Assembly (NCBI RefSeq): GCF_000327385.1
Contig: NW_008708400.1
Coordinates: 3,296,302-3,360,301, forward strand
DNA length: 64,000 bases
Source: Lottia gigantea
Lineage: Eukaryota > Mollusca > Gastropoda > Lottiidae
Direction of reading: 5' to 3'
Below the pieces are notes generated by a model. That model worked only from the letters and a program-made list of their open reading frames with translations, was not told the origin of the DNA and made no database searches. Each line of letters starts with the position of its first letter. Within the stretch, counting starts at the first letter, position 1. Position numbers and translations under genes: made by a program. Below are positions 21,706 through 35,868 of the stretch, piece after piece.

Positions 21706-24457
21706 TTTATTTAAGATGTAGCAAGGACACTTGTGCTGCTAACAATTATATTTCACTGCACAATGAACCTCACAAAACATCAACATTTTAATATTGAACC
21801 TTACTATTTTTTCTTCAATAATTTGGAGAAATTGGCATTTAAATATAACAAACCTATCTTACAAAGGAGATTGCCTATCAAAAATAAACTGTTTTCGATA
21901 AGTTCTTCAAATTGTGGATTTCAGAATGTTCTAAGTTTATTTTTGATAGGAGATATATTAAGTGTCAAAGCAATTTTGATTTTTTAAAATTGCTAGAAAT
22001 ATTTTCAGTTCACCTTTATAATTAATAATTCACAAAGAGTTGTCAGAAGGAACCAAAATATACACATGACTTGAAGAAAAGACAACATAAAAAAATTAAA
22101 GAAAAAAAAATCAAAATCATAGCACATTTTTGATACACAAGCATACAAGTTTTCGGTACCTTTATAGAAACAATGACAACATATTTTATAATATGAGACA
22201 AAAATTTATCAAACATTTTCTTTCCTATAATTGCTTAGGAGAGTTTTTTTTCACATCATTATCATAAACTTATTCAGAATTCTAGAAATTTATTCAGGAT
22301 TTTGACATGCATTACTGCAAGTTATTCTAATTTGTGGAGCCATTTCATACTAGCAAATTTCACAAACCATCTCTTCCTTTTTATATACTATTTGTAACAG
22401 GAATTATCTTGAGTCTTAAACTCAGTAGTCAAATCAATGAGTTAAATTTACTCATGCTTCATGAAAATTAATTTAGATAATATTTTAAAAAAAAGATAAA
22501 ATTTTGACAATGAGAATTGTATTCTCTGTTGAAGTCTTTCTCTTTGAAACGCATTCCATCATCCAGCATCCTTTTGCATTGAAATTGGCTCATTTCTGAA
22601 ACATTTCTGAATTCAAAGCTCTCACATTAAAAATTGTATAAATTTAAAAGATATCTTCAGGACTTTTCACATATATGTTTATATTACTTTGACTAAACAT
22701 TACATTATTGTTTTGAATAATGAAACATTTTAACATTATGACCTAAATATAGGGATATATCTCACACTTTTTTCTAATGCATATTCTATAACATTTTGGC
22801 ATAGTGCCATAAATTTTCAAATTCTAATTTGGAATTTTCAAAATATGTTACTAAATTCTACTTGACACTATGAACAAATATGCTTTATTATTGTCTATAA
22901 GAGCTCAATCATTTTCAAAAACACTATGTTACCCTTTTAGTTGCATTTTGTTTATCTAAAAATTTACATAACTAATTCAAATATCTTGAACCATACGGTG
23001 GGAGAAATAAACAAACTTTTCCTTAAATTGGCAAAATTTCTAAGATATGTGTCTCCCATAATACTTCTAAACTGACACCATCTAGGACATTCATACATCA
23101 TCACACACACCCAAGATAACGCCAAAGATGTATTTACAAAGAAAATGGGACAATCACACCAACGAAAAAAACTTAAAATACATTACACACAATATAACAC
23201 ATGAAAATATAGAAATTACTGAAAATAATGAGCACTATGCAAATGTGAGAATGGAATATCATTTATTTAAATTTCATAACCCATCTGTTAATATAACAGT
23301 TTGAATTTTAGCAATTTATTTCCGTCATTGATATCTAGGGATTTTACATTTTACCATCTTGAAATATTATTGTGAATGCACTTAATTTCTAGCACTAATT
23401 ATTCAAATTCAGTAATCATTTAATGAGAAATAAAACATAAATTAAATCAATTCCATTCTTTATAAAACGAATACATCAAGGCTTACTCTTACAGCCAATT
23501 GTATTAATGATAGTGATAAATGAATATAGGATGTGACCCAAAGTTACAATGTGGCAAATTATAATCAAACTGACAAATCTGAACTTAAATTAAACATCTT
23601 ATAAATAATAAATACAACACTCGACTGAGTCTAAACTCTCCCTCAACATCACACTCAATCTACACTCATCAGCAAAAATAAAGGATTTTCAATCTCAACC
23701 ATCACTTTTCAAACTTATATACATATATACAGTAGTATTTTCTACACTGCCTGTATACTTCAGGCATTTTCCTTCAAAAAAAATCACATATCAATTTTAT
23801 ACATCCTGAATCTAAGTATTCATAACCTGTACACTATACAAGACCATTCAAATAAATTTACACAGAATTTTGCTGAACACCAGTTTTAACGACTAGATCC
23901 CTTTAACATGCATCATACATGCAACTTGTTTCATCAATTCAGTGAAAATTTCGTTTTTAACAGCTTTCCTGCCATTTTTACAAATATATATACAAAAAGA
24001 AACCAAGAAATATACAACAGAATATATACAAGACACCACAAACCATCCTGCTGGGTGAAATATTTCAATGAATATTTGGAAATTTCACATAAGACATAAC
24101 ATAATGATACAGTGAGAATTGGGAATAAATATGAAAATTGAAAATCCATGAGTGATGGAATCAATTGCAGATTGTAAATGAGAACAAGATGGTTTAAAAC
24201 TAAATAATAAATATTACATATTATATACATATAAACAAGGTTACAACAACCTGTCAACATACTTAATAACTTTGCTAGAATCACATATAAAGTTGGATGT
24301 AATTATGTATGGCACCAATTTTTCAGAAAGAAAATCATTCTGAGGAATATCAATCAATTCCAAACTAAATAGTAAAAATTCCAGACAAAGAATCAAATCA
24401 GTTGATAAACAACAAACCACTACAAAGATATACGAGTTGACAATGACACCAAGTGCA
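21706..24457 (-). other. 4E-T (EIF4ENIF1) 3' UTR with candidate poly(A) signal
   Basis: Strongly AT-rich sequence after the 4E-T stop, with no supportable exon on either strand. A minus-strand AATAAA lies at 21706-21711, facing the TCTN2 signal about 330 bp away. Other AATAAA copies inside (for example near 23265 and 23308) would give shorter forms. UTR extent is inferred. Confidence 0.4.
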
Positions 24458-27400
24458 CTAGTTGCGCTCTATTTCATCCACAGTCATGACCCTTTGACCT
24501 TGAAGTGGTAATGGTGGCATGTTGGGTAATTGTGATTTCAGCATGTTGTTTCCAAAAAACTTGTTTAATATATTAGCATCTGGTGAATTATGTTGAGGCA
24601 TCATACCTCTGTTAGGAGACAAAGGTCCATCTGCAATAAAAACATTGAAATAAGCAAATGTATACGGATGGAAGGTTTAACATAATATATTATTCAAGAC
24701 TTTGTTTTCTAAAAAGATTGGTGTAAGGTTTGACTAATATTATTTAAATTAGGAAGATATATGATATTAATTTATAAGACATAGAAGTAGGCATAGGTTA
24801 AAAAGCACAAAATATATATATTACAGCATTTCTCATGCTAAAATGAAACTTTTTATTCAAATTGCCTGAGAAAATTGTTGAGTATGTTTTGAAAATATTC
24901 AATAGAATCTTATTATAAAACAATCAGATATTGAAGATGTGAAATAATCCTATTTTTCTTGAGATGCAAACTATTATAAAAGGTCTTCTATCTTTCTATT
25001 AATGCAATTTAGCATATCAATAAATTGGCCTCATAAATTACAAGTCATACTTACTTTTTTGATTGATAAAATTAGCCGGTGAGACTGCACGACCAATCTG
25101 TGTATTAGTTGGTGATACCATACCAACACTAGTATTAGCACTACTTCTAGGACTTAACATTGGTGGTACAGGTGATGGGTACACACCACGCATACCCTGA
25201 ATTCTTGGATCCATCATCCGCTGTTGCTGAGCCTGGATTGCTGCTAACTGATTGATCTGGTTCAGTTGATGATTCAAAGGATTCAGTTGATTCAACTGAT
25301 TCATGACATTCACTAGAAACATAATCGTGATAATTTAGTAAAGGATACATTTAGGATATGGTATCCGCATGATATACTCATATATAAAGCATAAAAGGTG
25401 AAAATCCATTGTGCTGGCCACAAGATAATTTTTCTACTCTTAAAAGCTGCAAGACTATGACATAAAGAAAAGATTTACCTCTGGCAGCATTGGTGTTATT
25501 CTGGATCATCTGTTGCATCAACAAGGCATTAGCAGCAGCTGCTGGATGAACCTGACCTGGTAATACATTGGATTGCATTGGCATTCTTCCAGTAATAGGT
25601 AAACCAAACTGTGGATTCGAGAGGCCTGGTCTAGCTACAGGTGTGGATACAGCTGGTCGTGGTTGTTGTTGGATGAGTTTATTCATATCAAGATTAGGGT
25701 TACCAGTAATAGGCCGATGACCTGATGGTGGTGTTGGATTAATATTACCACCCATCACTGGTCTGGGTTGTTGTTGAGGTGTACTAGTTGTCATTTGTGT
25801 CACTGCTTGGGGAACTTGTTGTGGCATACCATTGAATCCTAAAATATACAAATGAACTTAGTGAGTATTCTTATACTTATTCTTTACTTTGCATGGTCAA
25901 GTCTGGCATGAATTCACAAATAAAGCATCAATTAATTTTTTCAACCAAATTCAAACCAGGCTTCAACCTAACTTTTGAAAAAGAGTTGTGGGAAAACATA
26001 CCCGAACTTTTAAAGATGGGTCGACCTGGACCAGTAGGTTGTGGTGTTACTGGTGTTTGTTGTGTGTTACCAGTAACAGGACGTAATACAGGTTTATTGT
26101 TAGACTGTGTTACTATCTGACCACTAATCTGTATTTTACTCTAAAATTGACAGAAAATCATCATTTTTGTGAGATAGAGGACAATGCATATTATCTGTGG
26201 CTACAATACTCAAAAAAAATCTGTTAACTTTCAAGTAATTCTTGAATGAATGATTGAAAGGATTTCATCATTCCAATGTCAAAATATTGTGAATTTCTAG
26301 CTTGAAACATTTTAAAAGGTGAGAATGACACAGCCCCAGGAAGTCTACAGAAAGTACTTTTCTTACTTATCTCAACTGTTAAATGGCAGACAGTGTCAAT
26401 ACAGCAATGTTTAAACAACAGTGTTATAACTTGATTTGTACAGACTGGAACATTTTAGTATAATGCACAGAGCATTCTTAGGAGGGTGATAGGACTTACC
26501 ATTTCTTGAGTGATTTCAAAAGTACTAATACCAGAATCTTCTGATTTACTCTGGTCTGTTTGTTCCATGGAATTTCCACCAATTTGTTTGACAGGGGCTT
26601 TGTTCATTATATTGTCTAAAAAAAAAATATCATCTAGTTTATATTTTCTTTCTGTTAGCTGTGGACCAAAATAAATAACCTTAAAGATTATAATAGTGCC
26701 AATCATGCCATGTATCATATCGTGATTCAATGGTCTCAATACGTATCACAAAATGGGGTAATGAAATAAAAATCAAAACTCTATATTCAAAGATTCAATA
26801 TTTATATTAATATTGTTCTTAATGTAGTTGTCAGGAGTGGTAAGCTTCTACCATCTTATAAATAGTTATAAACAATTTGTCAGTGAAATTAATTCTCCAC
26901 TGTTTAATGGAATGAGAGTTATCAATACACAATCTCGCATGGTATGTAGTATCACGATACATAAATTCACTGATGTATTGTGCCAGCAATGACTACATAA
27001 TGTCTTACAGTCTGTGAATGACAAATATAATAGAACATCTACATGAATTTTGGTTTTAATACTTCTTAAAACTTGGTACGATTCACCTCAAACTGTGTGT
27101 CACTGTAATTCCAATTGCAATATACAAAATGTCTGTATCAACACTGATTTGGACCATAAATCATAGGACAGTTTTCACTAACTTAATGACTGGGTGTCCC
27201 CAACCCCCCCAAAAAAAAACAGTTCTTACCATCTCCATCTGGTTTAACTTTATCTTTCTCATTGGCTTTATCTGAATGCATTTTCCTCATGACTGAGGTT
27301 GGAGTGAATGCAGGGGACATTGTTGTCTGTAAAATAAAAAATTTAGTACATAGATATAACTTATTATAATATGATAACAAAAATTCCCTTTGATCTTTTC

Positions 27401-30400
27401 GTTGTTTTATCAAGTGAGCAATTCTTAACTGTGGTATAACTGGTTTAAATGGAAGGTATTTACTGTATAAATGTATAGGACAATGAAGTAACAAATGTTT
27501 TCTGTATTTTTAAATTACATTCGTATCATCAGGGACTTTAGCGTATTCCAGCTATCATTATATGCCAGATAATTTGCACTTTCAGCAACAAATTAAACTT
27601 AAAAGCATGATGATTGTGAAAGTGACCTACCTTAGCTGTTATATTTTGTTGTTGTTGTTGCTGTTGATGATGATGTTGTTGTGATGTGATGTTAGGTGTT
27701 ACACACATTGATGATGTTGTAATAAGTCTGCTTTGACCCTGTATACCAGGTGATTTTGCCCTGTAAAAAAATTATTCAGAGAGTAAAAAAACACTTTTAT
27801 TTGTAATATATATATACATATATGTTTTCACTGAAGACAATAATAATTAAAATAAGTTTGCATTTGCAACCAATACATAAATAAATAGATGAAATTTTGA
27901 TTTGTCTGATCAACTTTTGTCGTTTTTTTTCATTAGCTTTTGTTTAACCTGATAAACAACGTGTCACAAAATGCCAGCACTGGAGAGAGAAAAAATTAAC
28001 GCAGAGTTAAAATTTAATTTGACAAACATTCAAAAGGGCTGTCGTTAGGCCCTAACTGCAGTGGTTATATTAAAAAAAAATAAAAGCTCATAAAAAAAGG
28101 TAAAGAAAGTTTTGTCTATTCTAAAAGACTTACATGTGACCGTCACAATAGACAAATATATCATCACAACTTACCTATCTTGTTGTTTCTTCAAAAAGCG
28201 TTCTTTCTGATCTTCAAGTTGTTTTTTAATAAGAGCACTCTGTAATATAGCCTGATTATGAGCTATGAGTTCTTGGGGACTGGGAACACGATTTATCATT
28301 GTTGGTGACGTCTGAAAACAACCCAAAATCATTATTATAAAAACCTCAAATTTTCATCAATAGTCATACAGGTTAAGGTAATGTTTTTAGTGGCATTGAA
28401 ATCATCAACATCTTAGCATAATTATGCCTTTAAAAGGGACAGATTAATCATTTTCTGGGGTTGATTTGGGTCTTGAATATATGTAAATAGTCTTCAGAAG
28501 TACAATAAATGTACGAAAATAGCCTTCAAAAATACCTCATCACGAATTTCACTTTCTATTATGTGTATTTTCTATATATATGAGTCTCAAGAAAAGACAT
28601 TTTAACTTTTAAGAGTGGATAATTCTGAACACACATGGATTTGAAGGCACAAATATTGATGGTGGCGTTTGTCTATTTAATTTATAAATCATGCGTTTTC
28701 AATACTCACACTAAGTGAATTATTCTGTAATCCACGACCTAATTGTGAAGGATGAATAGGTGAAGGAGCATTAAGATGCATGGGAGGCTGCTGACTAAAC
28801 ACTGAAATGGAAAGATTTATAAAATAAATTATAACCCCAAGTTAAACGGACACTTTTATTGTAAAACGTTTTCATTAATACTTAAATAATACATGAAAAT
28901 TTTTCTATAGTATGCTATTAATATTTATGTAACCTCATGATGAAACTGACTTTTTTTCAAAAGGGTCTAGAAATTTAGCAGTTTGACCTAGTTTTGGTGT
29001 TTGGCTTTAAAATGGCTCGATATTATTAGTTGAAACCTTTAAAATACGTAGGGGACATATCTCTCTACAATTATTTCACTTAAATCTGTACAGTATTTTT
29101 CTAACAGCTTCCTAAAGGCATACAACTTAAAAAGTTTACGTAACCTTAGGTAAATATTTCAAAACAGTTTTACCTTTAAAAAAATTAACGTCTGGATTTT
29201 TTTTTGATTAAAACTTTCAGATACGTTAAATGACACATTTTCCTACATTATGGTGTATAGTTTGAACAAATTTGAGCTAAAACAAAACTTGCGGAGGTCC
29301 CTTTAAATCTTGATATTTTGTCAGACACCAAACTATCAATTGAAAGTTAAGTTTGCCATTTGTATTTTGAAAATAACTTAACTTTCAACAAAATAAAACC
29401 ATACAAAGATGTTTTAATTATGACCATTAGCAGTCCACTCAGTTAATGTTAAGAAAAAGCATGATGCTTGTATTCCAATAAATTTTTAGTCTACCTATCA
29501 TTAAAACAGACTCTCCATGTTTGTTATGAAATGAATCTGGATGTGAACAACCTGCAAATACTATCAACAAAAATTTATGAAATACATTGAGAGCAATCAG
29601 AGATCTGAGACAAGTAACTTACTGATAGGAGAAGGAATACGAGGAGCTGTAGGTTGTTGATGTTGTTTGTGTAGTAAATTATTAGCCATCATAGGGGTTG
29701 GTGATGGTCCAATACGTGGTGTGGAAGTACTGTGAACTATATTGGGAATCTGATTTATAGCTGGGGACGGAGGTTTAGTTATAATAGTTGGATTCTGTTG
29801 AATGAAGTTAGACAACATGCGATCTTGAGGCATATTACCACGAATACCACCAGACATTTGTTGCTGTTGCTGTTGTTGTTGCTGTTGTGGTGTCATCATG
29901 TGTTGTGGTAGTGGTAAAGGTGAGGGTTGAGGAGGTGGTTGTTGATGCATCCTCATCTGATTCATAGCTTGTTGCTGAAGATGCATCTGCTGTTCACGAT
30001 TCCTCATTACAGCCTACAAAAGATGAAATGAGAATCTCTATTAAAATGAGAAAAAACGTATATTTAGTCCTGTTTTACCTAATTTTAAATCTCTATATAA
30101 AACCAATTTTAATCACTTTTCTATTTCGTCCAAATATTTGAGGAAAATTCTAATTTCTGACCTCCATAAACTTGGTGGATTGACTAGATTGTAGGTTAGC
30201 TAATTGTGACATAGCGCCAGGATTATTGGTGACAGGTGACATCTGACGTGGTTCTTGACCCATCATCTGAAACAGTTAAATTTTCGTGTGAATATATTCG
30301 CTATTCACAAATAAAAGTTCTTATCAACAGTCAATTCAACAGCTCTGATTTCAACAGATCAGGGAAATCAACACCCTAATACTACCAACCAATAGGATGT

Positions 30401-33400
30401 TTATGGTAAATAGTGATAATGAAATACCTGTGAATTGAGTGGTGAAGGGGAACCGGAAGAAGCACCAGCAGTTATTAAACTCAGTAATTTATTAAAAGCT
30501 GTTAGATCTCCCTCATCGGATTTATTATTATTCTGAAGTTGTTGTGCTACTGGACTCATCCTGGCACTAGAACCAGGAGAATTCTGATGGAACCCAGCCT
30601 CCAATTCAGCAACTGTTTTCAGTCTACCACCACCTACAAAATAAAAATATCTTTTACATGGAGAATCAGATCCTTTCATGAAGAGAAACTAGTTAAAAAG
30701 ATGGATCATCTCATGGTGTGCAATTCAGAAATAGGTAATACCTTCTGAAAGCGTCAACACAATCATTTTCTGACAGTACTAGAGTATACTCAACTGGTTA
30801 GAAAATAACTGATAGGTTTCAAAGAGTAGCTGTGAAACTTTGTAGGATTAAATTGTCAATTGAAGAGGTATATATCTTTGTATATCTTTGAGTTACTTAG
30901 AAACTAAAATTGAAGCCCCACAAGCACAAATTTATTCCAGAATGTAAGAAAATGCACCAAGTGCAGGACATTTTAAAGACATGATGCTAACAAAGTAATT
31001 TGAAAGGAATCTACCTGCTGGACTAGCAGTGCCACTTGATGATGCAGAATCTTTACGACCACCAAATAACATGGCTTTTAAATGTGCTTCAGCATCCTGA
31101 GGACAAAACATCCCTCCATGATTGTTCGAAATAGCTACAAATAGAAACAAAATTCCAGTATAATAGGAATATCAAGAATTAACAGCTTATTTTAGAACAG
31201 GCTCTACTTGATTTCATAAGAGACGTATCCTTGTGAGCATGAATTTTGGTAATGATGACTAAGTTATCAATCAGCTGTAAACAAGGCTTTTTTTTATTAT
31301 ATCCAAAATATGTGTAAGCAGCATGAGATGAGCTTTTGTCTAGAAAGCAATCAAACATTTCCACCTTGGCAAGTGCTTCTATAGGAGAGTAAGGTGAAAG
31401 TTAATAAAAAAAAAAAAAAAAAAAAAAATTGAGTACTTACAAGCATTAGATTTGTCTATAATTGGTGGATTATTCATAAACATATGGTTAATGTTGGGAT
31501 TCATATTTGGATTCATATTGGGGTTCATGGCAGCCATATTTTTATGATGTAGAACAGTTTCTAAACTTGGGTTTTTATCTTCCATGTTATTATAATTACC
31601 ATACATAGATGGTTTATCAAATATATTTGATATTGGAGGTGGGGTCGGTGACGGTATAACTGGACTCTTTGACTCCTTCAATATTTCTGTAAAATATTAA
31701 CAGATCATGAGCAAAAGAAACTATAACTAGAGCTGTAAGCCTAATAGCACTGGAGCAGTGCTGGCAGTATTTCATAGTGAAAGATACAAAATATCATTGG
31801 ACTACAATTCAATCTTAGATATACCGGTACTGATACTTCTCTATCTATAAGGCATATAAACTAAAAGTTTTTCACAGATTTTCTTTCTGATAAAGGTAAT
31901 GTGAATTACAAGAATATATATCCCTTATGTTTCTTTTATAACATTCTTTAAAACGCTTAGAGAAATAGATTAAATGAGCAAGTGTTAATACCTACCATTA
32001 AGATACTCAAAATTAAGTTCATCATTAATAGAAGATCTTCGACTGTTATTTTTACTGCCACGTGATTGACCAAACCACTGACTAAATCTACTCCCAGAAT
32101 CTCTTTCTAACCCAGCTAGTTCATCCTGAAATATATCAATATACGTTGATCTATTGTATGAAATTTTCTTGTGCTTGTGTCAAGTTCTTCAAACAATATA
32201 AGCTAAATCGCAAATAAAAGTCAAAATTTTTAGGGCAATGTCTTTTTACAATAAAACATATTCTACTGAGAGTTGCCCTCACACTATGCCATCATATGGT
32301 TGCAAATAAGAAAAGTGTCGAATTCAACTCTCATGTTATTGAGTTGTGAATGGTTATTTACTTATTTTAGACCTACCCTCAAAAATAATATATTTTCTTC
32401 ATTAATGAATTCTATTACAACATACCTGAAATCCTGGAATTCCACCATTTAAAAACTGATCAAAATCAAACAATGCAGCTGAATTGGGTGAAGGTCTGGT
32501 TTCAGCTGCTTCTGGTGAACTGGATTCATTTGTCTCTAAACTACCATTTCTATCTCCAAAATTACTTCCTGACAATCAAAAACAGAGTTTTCATAAATTC
32601 ACATTTTTATCAGCATTTGAAAATTATTTCAAATGTAAGATTTCTCTTTCCTCTTTACCAAATAATTAATGTCTAGCTTAATTTCTTACCCTTGGCTTTC
32701 TCTGGAGCAAGATATTCCACTTCCCTAGATGGTGACTTGTGTGATTTCCTATGACCTTTCTCTACAGATGGTGACTTCCTTTCTCTCTTTGGTTTCGGTT
32801 CTTCAATCTTTGGCTTCTCATCTTTGGGTTTTGGCTCCTCTTTTTCAAATCCCTGCAGTTCAATAGTGTCAGACTTGCTAGTTGGTCCAGCGGTAAACCA
32901 CTCTGGTTCCTCTTCCGGTTGATGATTCCTCCGTGAGCTACTATAGCGATGATGATCCCTATCACGATTGTTGTAACCTCGGTGAGAATCGTTGCGAAGA
33001 TCACGACTATGAAGATTTCTGGGATCACGATCTCTGATATCACCTCTATCTCGGATATCTCTTGAGTCTCTGGAATCTCTGGGGTCCCTAACATCTCTGT
33101 TATCCCTAGTTTCTCGAATATCCCTGGAATCTCGGAAATCTCTCTGAAAAAATAAATTTTGAACTTTCAACTATTTGACAAAACTTTAGTCATTCATAGA
33201 GGACCTTTAAAGAAAAATATTGCATTTGATGAAGAAGAATAATATCAACACAGTTTGTAAAGAACAGTAACATATGGTCACAGAAGAGTTAGAAATTACT
33301 TAGTAAGTTAGTCAAGGTCAATACTTGGGCATGGATAGTTTATACATAAACATACTAAATTCAGTGTAAAATTGAAGTTCTTATTACTATGACCTATTCT

Positions 33401-35867
33401 GGTATCAAGGGCAATAATTCTGTTAAATACATACAGCTTATGTTTCATGGCATTTAAAGAAGATCATACCAGTACTACTAAAGATCTGAATTTATAATAT
33501 CGTGGGTGACCGCTTGAAACCTCGTATAACGATATATCACGCAGAATTACTTTTCGAGAAAAACGCAAAAAAATAATAAACCTCGTATAACAATTCAAGA
33601 TCTCGGGCCTATTGAACCAAAAACTCGTATAATAATACAGTATACGAGATTTTTCATTTTCATCCGCTGAAAAGGAACATTGAACCTCGTATAATAATAT
33701 ATTTTACGAGGTTTTAAATCTAACTGTTTATATACGTGTTATTTAATTAGCGCTTTTTGAGTTATTTACAATCAAGCTAAGAATAAGAGGATTTGATCAC
33801 AAGATCCGTGCTTTAACGAGCTTTCAAACGGTACCAAAAAGTCAAAATGACCAAATATGGCATATACGAGGTTTCAAGCGGTCACCAACGATAAATAATT
33901 CTGCATTGTATTCTACATGTATTCAAGACATCAATTGACGTACCCTATCATCAAAATCTCTCCTAAATCTTTCGTTCCTATCAAATCTTCTGTCTACTAC
34001 AGGTCTGTCTTCATGTCTATCATCATCTCTATCAAACCTATTACCACCAGTATTACTATTACTACTACGATAATCTCTCCCTTGATCTCTATCAATCTGT
34101 ATTCTACCACTACCAATACGTCTTTCACCTCGCCGATCACCTCTACTAATACAACAAACAATATCATCTATCAATAAAATAGTAAAGGTGAAATACTTGT
34201 GGCAGCTATTAAGGCATGTTATCATCATACCTTACTGAACACCTCGTGCTAATCTTAGACTAGATCTGTCAACTTAAAAAAAATGGTTCCACAGACTTCA
34301 AATAATTGATGACTGTCCATTGAACAATCATTTTCAGATGAGACCATGGCTGCCAATGAGATCATGGCTGCCAATGAGATCATGGGTGACGATGAGATCA
34401 ATGCTGACAAACAAGTATGTATTTACCTTCACAAGCACTTAAGTTATTATGCTAATGACCACTAGAAACTAATACAAACCTTTCTCGATCATCATTATAG
34501 TCTGATGTTGTACTAGATTGTCTTATTAAACTACTATTCTGGGTCACATGACATCCTGTACCAAAACTTCTTCTCTGGGGACTTAGAACTATTCCATCTT
34601 GTTCTTCTTTCAAACGCTCTTTAGGATCAGCTATAAATACAGGTGAAAAAGTTGTTGATGACTTTCCAAAAGGTGAGAAGCTAGAAATTTGTGCCAAGCA
34701 TCAACAGTTGTTCACTTAAAAAATTGTTATAAAATATTCAACTCCCAAGCAGTTTTGCCTTGTCTATACTTGACATTTAAAACCATCCCTCTTTCTGTTT
34801 GGAGTTGACAACTTACCTGAAACTTTTCTTCTCAACAAGTCTCGATCTAGATCTATTGGACGTTTGCGTTCTCTTATCTCACCAAGGGTATTAGGTGAAC
34901 CTTCACGACCTTCAGGATGCAAAGACTTACACCATTTTTCTGGATCCCAAATTCCTTCAGAACTAAAATAGGATTTTTATTGTTTGAGATACCATTCATA
35001 TTTTTCTTTAAATTTCAACAAATGAAGACTGGCATTAACTACCTTCAAGCTTCTCAGATTTTGATTATTAAATCTTACAGCAGAATTTAACACAGTGTTT
35101 AATGTAGTATGAGGCCACTGTTCATGAACAAAACAACAAAATTGGGTCCCTTTAAATGTCAAGGTAGGAAACCAATTAGCTTGTTTTCCAATATTATGCT
35201 GTATGCAGGCTTTTCATTATTTGGACATCATTGAACTGAATGAATATATATCCTTAACTAGATCAGTTTGTATTTACATAATTTACAAAACAAAACATAC
35301 TTATCATATGTTGTAGACAAAAATTCAGGACGTTTCTTGGCGCCGTCACTCTCCTGTATCTCGTGGAGTTTTTCCTTTAATAAAAAAAAACAAATATTCA
35401 TTAGAAAAAGAAGTACTAGCAGCTGTTTAGAAGCATGATGTTTTTTTATAATCTACACCTGCCATCAAACAAAATAACAGAAAAGTAGGAGGTAAAACTA
35501 TTCATTTGATTTTTTTCCTTCAAAAAAAGACATAAGTTTATCACTTTAAGATTAAGTGTAAAATACCGAGGTGAAAACAGCCCACATACATTTCTTCGGG
35601 TTGTTTTCTTTCAACTTAACATGAAATATGTCAAATGCTACAATGACAATATAATATGGTCTACTATTTGTAACAACTTCTGCTTAGCAATTGAACTTTT
35701 GTATTCACATTTGAAAAGGTTAACACTATTTCACTTACCCTGGTATATTGGTGCAATGGCATTGGTCCAGGAGTGTCTTTCCTTAAAGGTTCATTCCTTA
35801 CTTCATCATCAACACTACTACTACCAGCACTCTCTCTACCAGATTCACGACCACTTTCACGCTCCAT
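24458..35867 (-). CDS. EIF4ENIF1: Eukaryotic translation initiation factor 4E transporter (4E-T)
   Basis: Binds eIF4E and links it to DDX6, LSM14 and PAT1 in P-bodies, repressing translation of deadenylated mRNAs. Exons from the 5' end: 35739-35867, 35301-35374, 34817-34962, 34480-34630, 33944-34145, 32690-33143, 32426-32568, 31996-32125, 31441-31686, 31015-31134, 30428-30633, 30162-30266, 29623-30013, 28710-28801, 28175-28311, 27631-27760, 27230-27326, 26500-26615, 26002-26140, 25479-25838, 25055-25312, 24458-24630. Total 3999 nt, 1332 aa (human about 985). Order: eIF4E-binding segment YTREKLH (41-47); IWDPEKW; SPQRRSFGTGCHV (134-147); RD-dipeptide region 235-300; DDX6-binding EEEPEWFTAGPTS (311-323) with SDTIELQGFE; FSQWFG; DLTAFNKLL; poly-Q 745-754; SPAFTPTSVMRKM (956-968); Q/P/M-rich tail; conserved VMTVDEIERN end. 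The ATG at 35867 sits one base inside its exon, so a 5' UTR exon must lie upstream. Confidence 0.95.
28430..28690 (+). repeat. Dispersed repeat, family 'GGGACAGAT', long copy
   Basis: The fullest plus-strand copy: AAAAGGGACAGATTAATCAT, TTGATTTGGGTCTTGAA, TATATGTAAATAGTCTTCAG, then CACACATGGATTTGAAGG. It has no ORF. It lies in a 4E-T intron. Confidence 0.65.
31404..31428. repeat. Poly-A run in a 4E-T intron
   Basis: A run of about 25 A on the plus strand (poly-T on the transcribed strand), 12 bp from the splice donor of the 31441-31686 exon. It could be a retroposed tail or slippage; no attached element was recognised. Confidence 0.8.
33501..33890. mobile_element. ~390-bp TIR (MITE-like) element in a 4E-T intron
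   Basis: Terminal inverted repeats of about 28 bp: left CGTGGGTGACCGCTTGAAAC then CTCGTATA, right TATACGAGG then TTTCAAGCGGTCACCAACG, with one mismatch. The inside repeats the motif CCTCGTATAA in both orientations (near 33581, 33622, 33684, 33703), so sub-terminal repeats pair within the element. There is no open frame for a transposase. A short AT-type target duplication is possible but not clear. It lies between the 4E-T exons at 33944-34145 and 32690-33143. Confidence 0.8.
34335..34405. repeat. ~18-bp tandem repeat in a 4E-T intron
   Basis: Three to four copies of CATGGCTGCCAATGAGAT, the last ones diverged (CATGGGTGACGATGAGAT). It lies in the intron between the exons at 34480-34630 and 33944-34145. 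Confidence 0.75.
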
Positions 35868-35868
35868 T

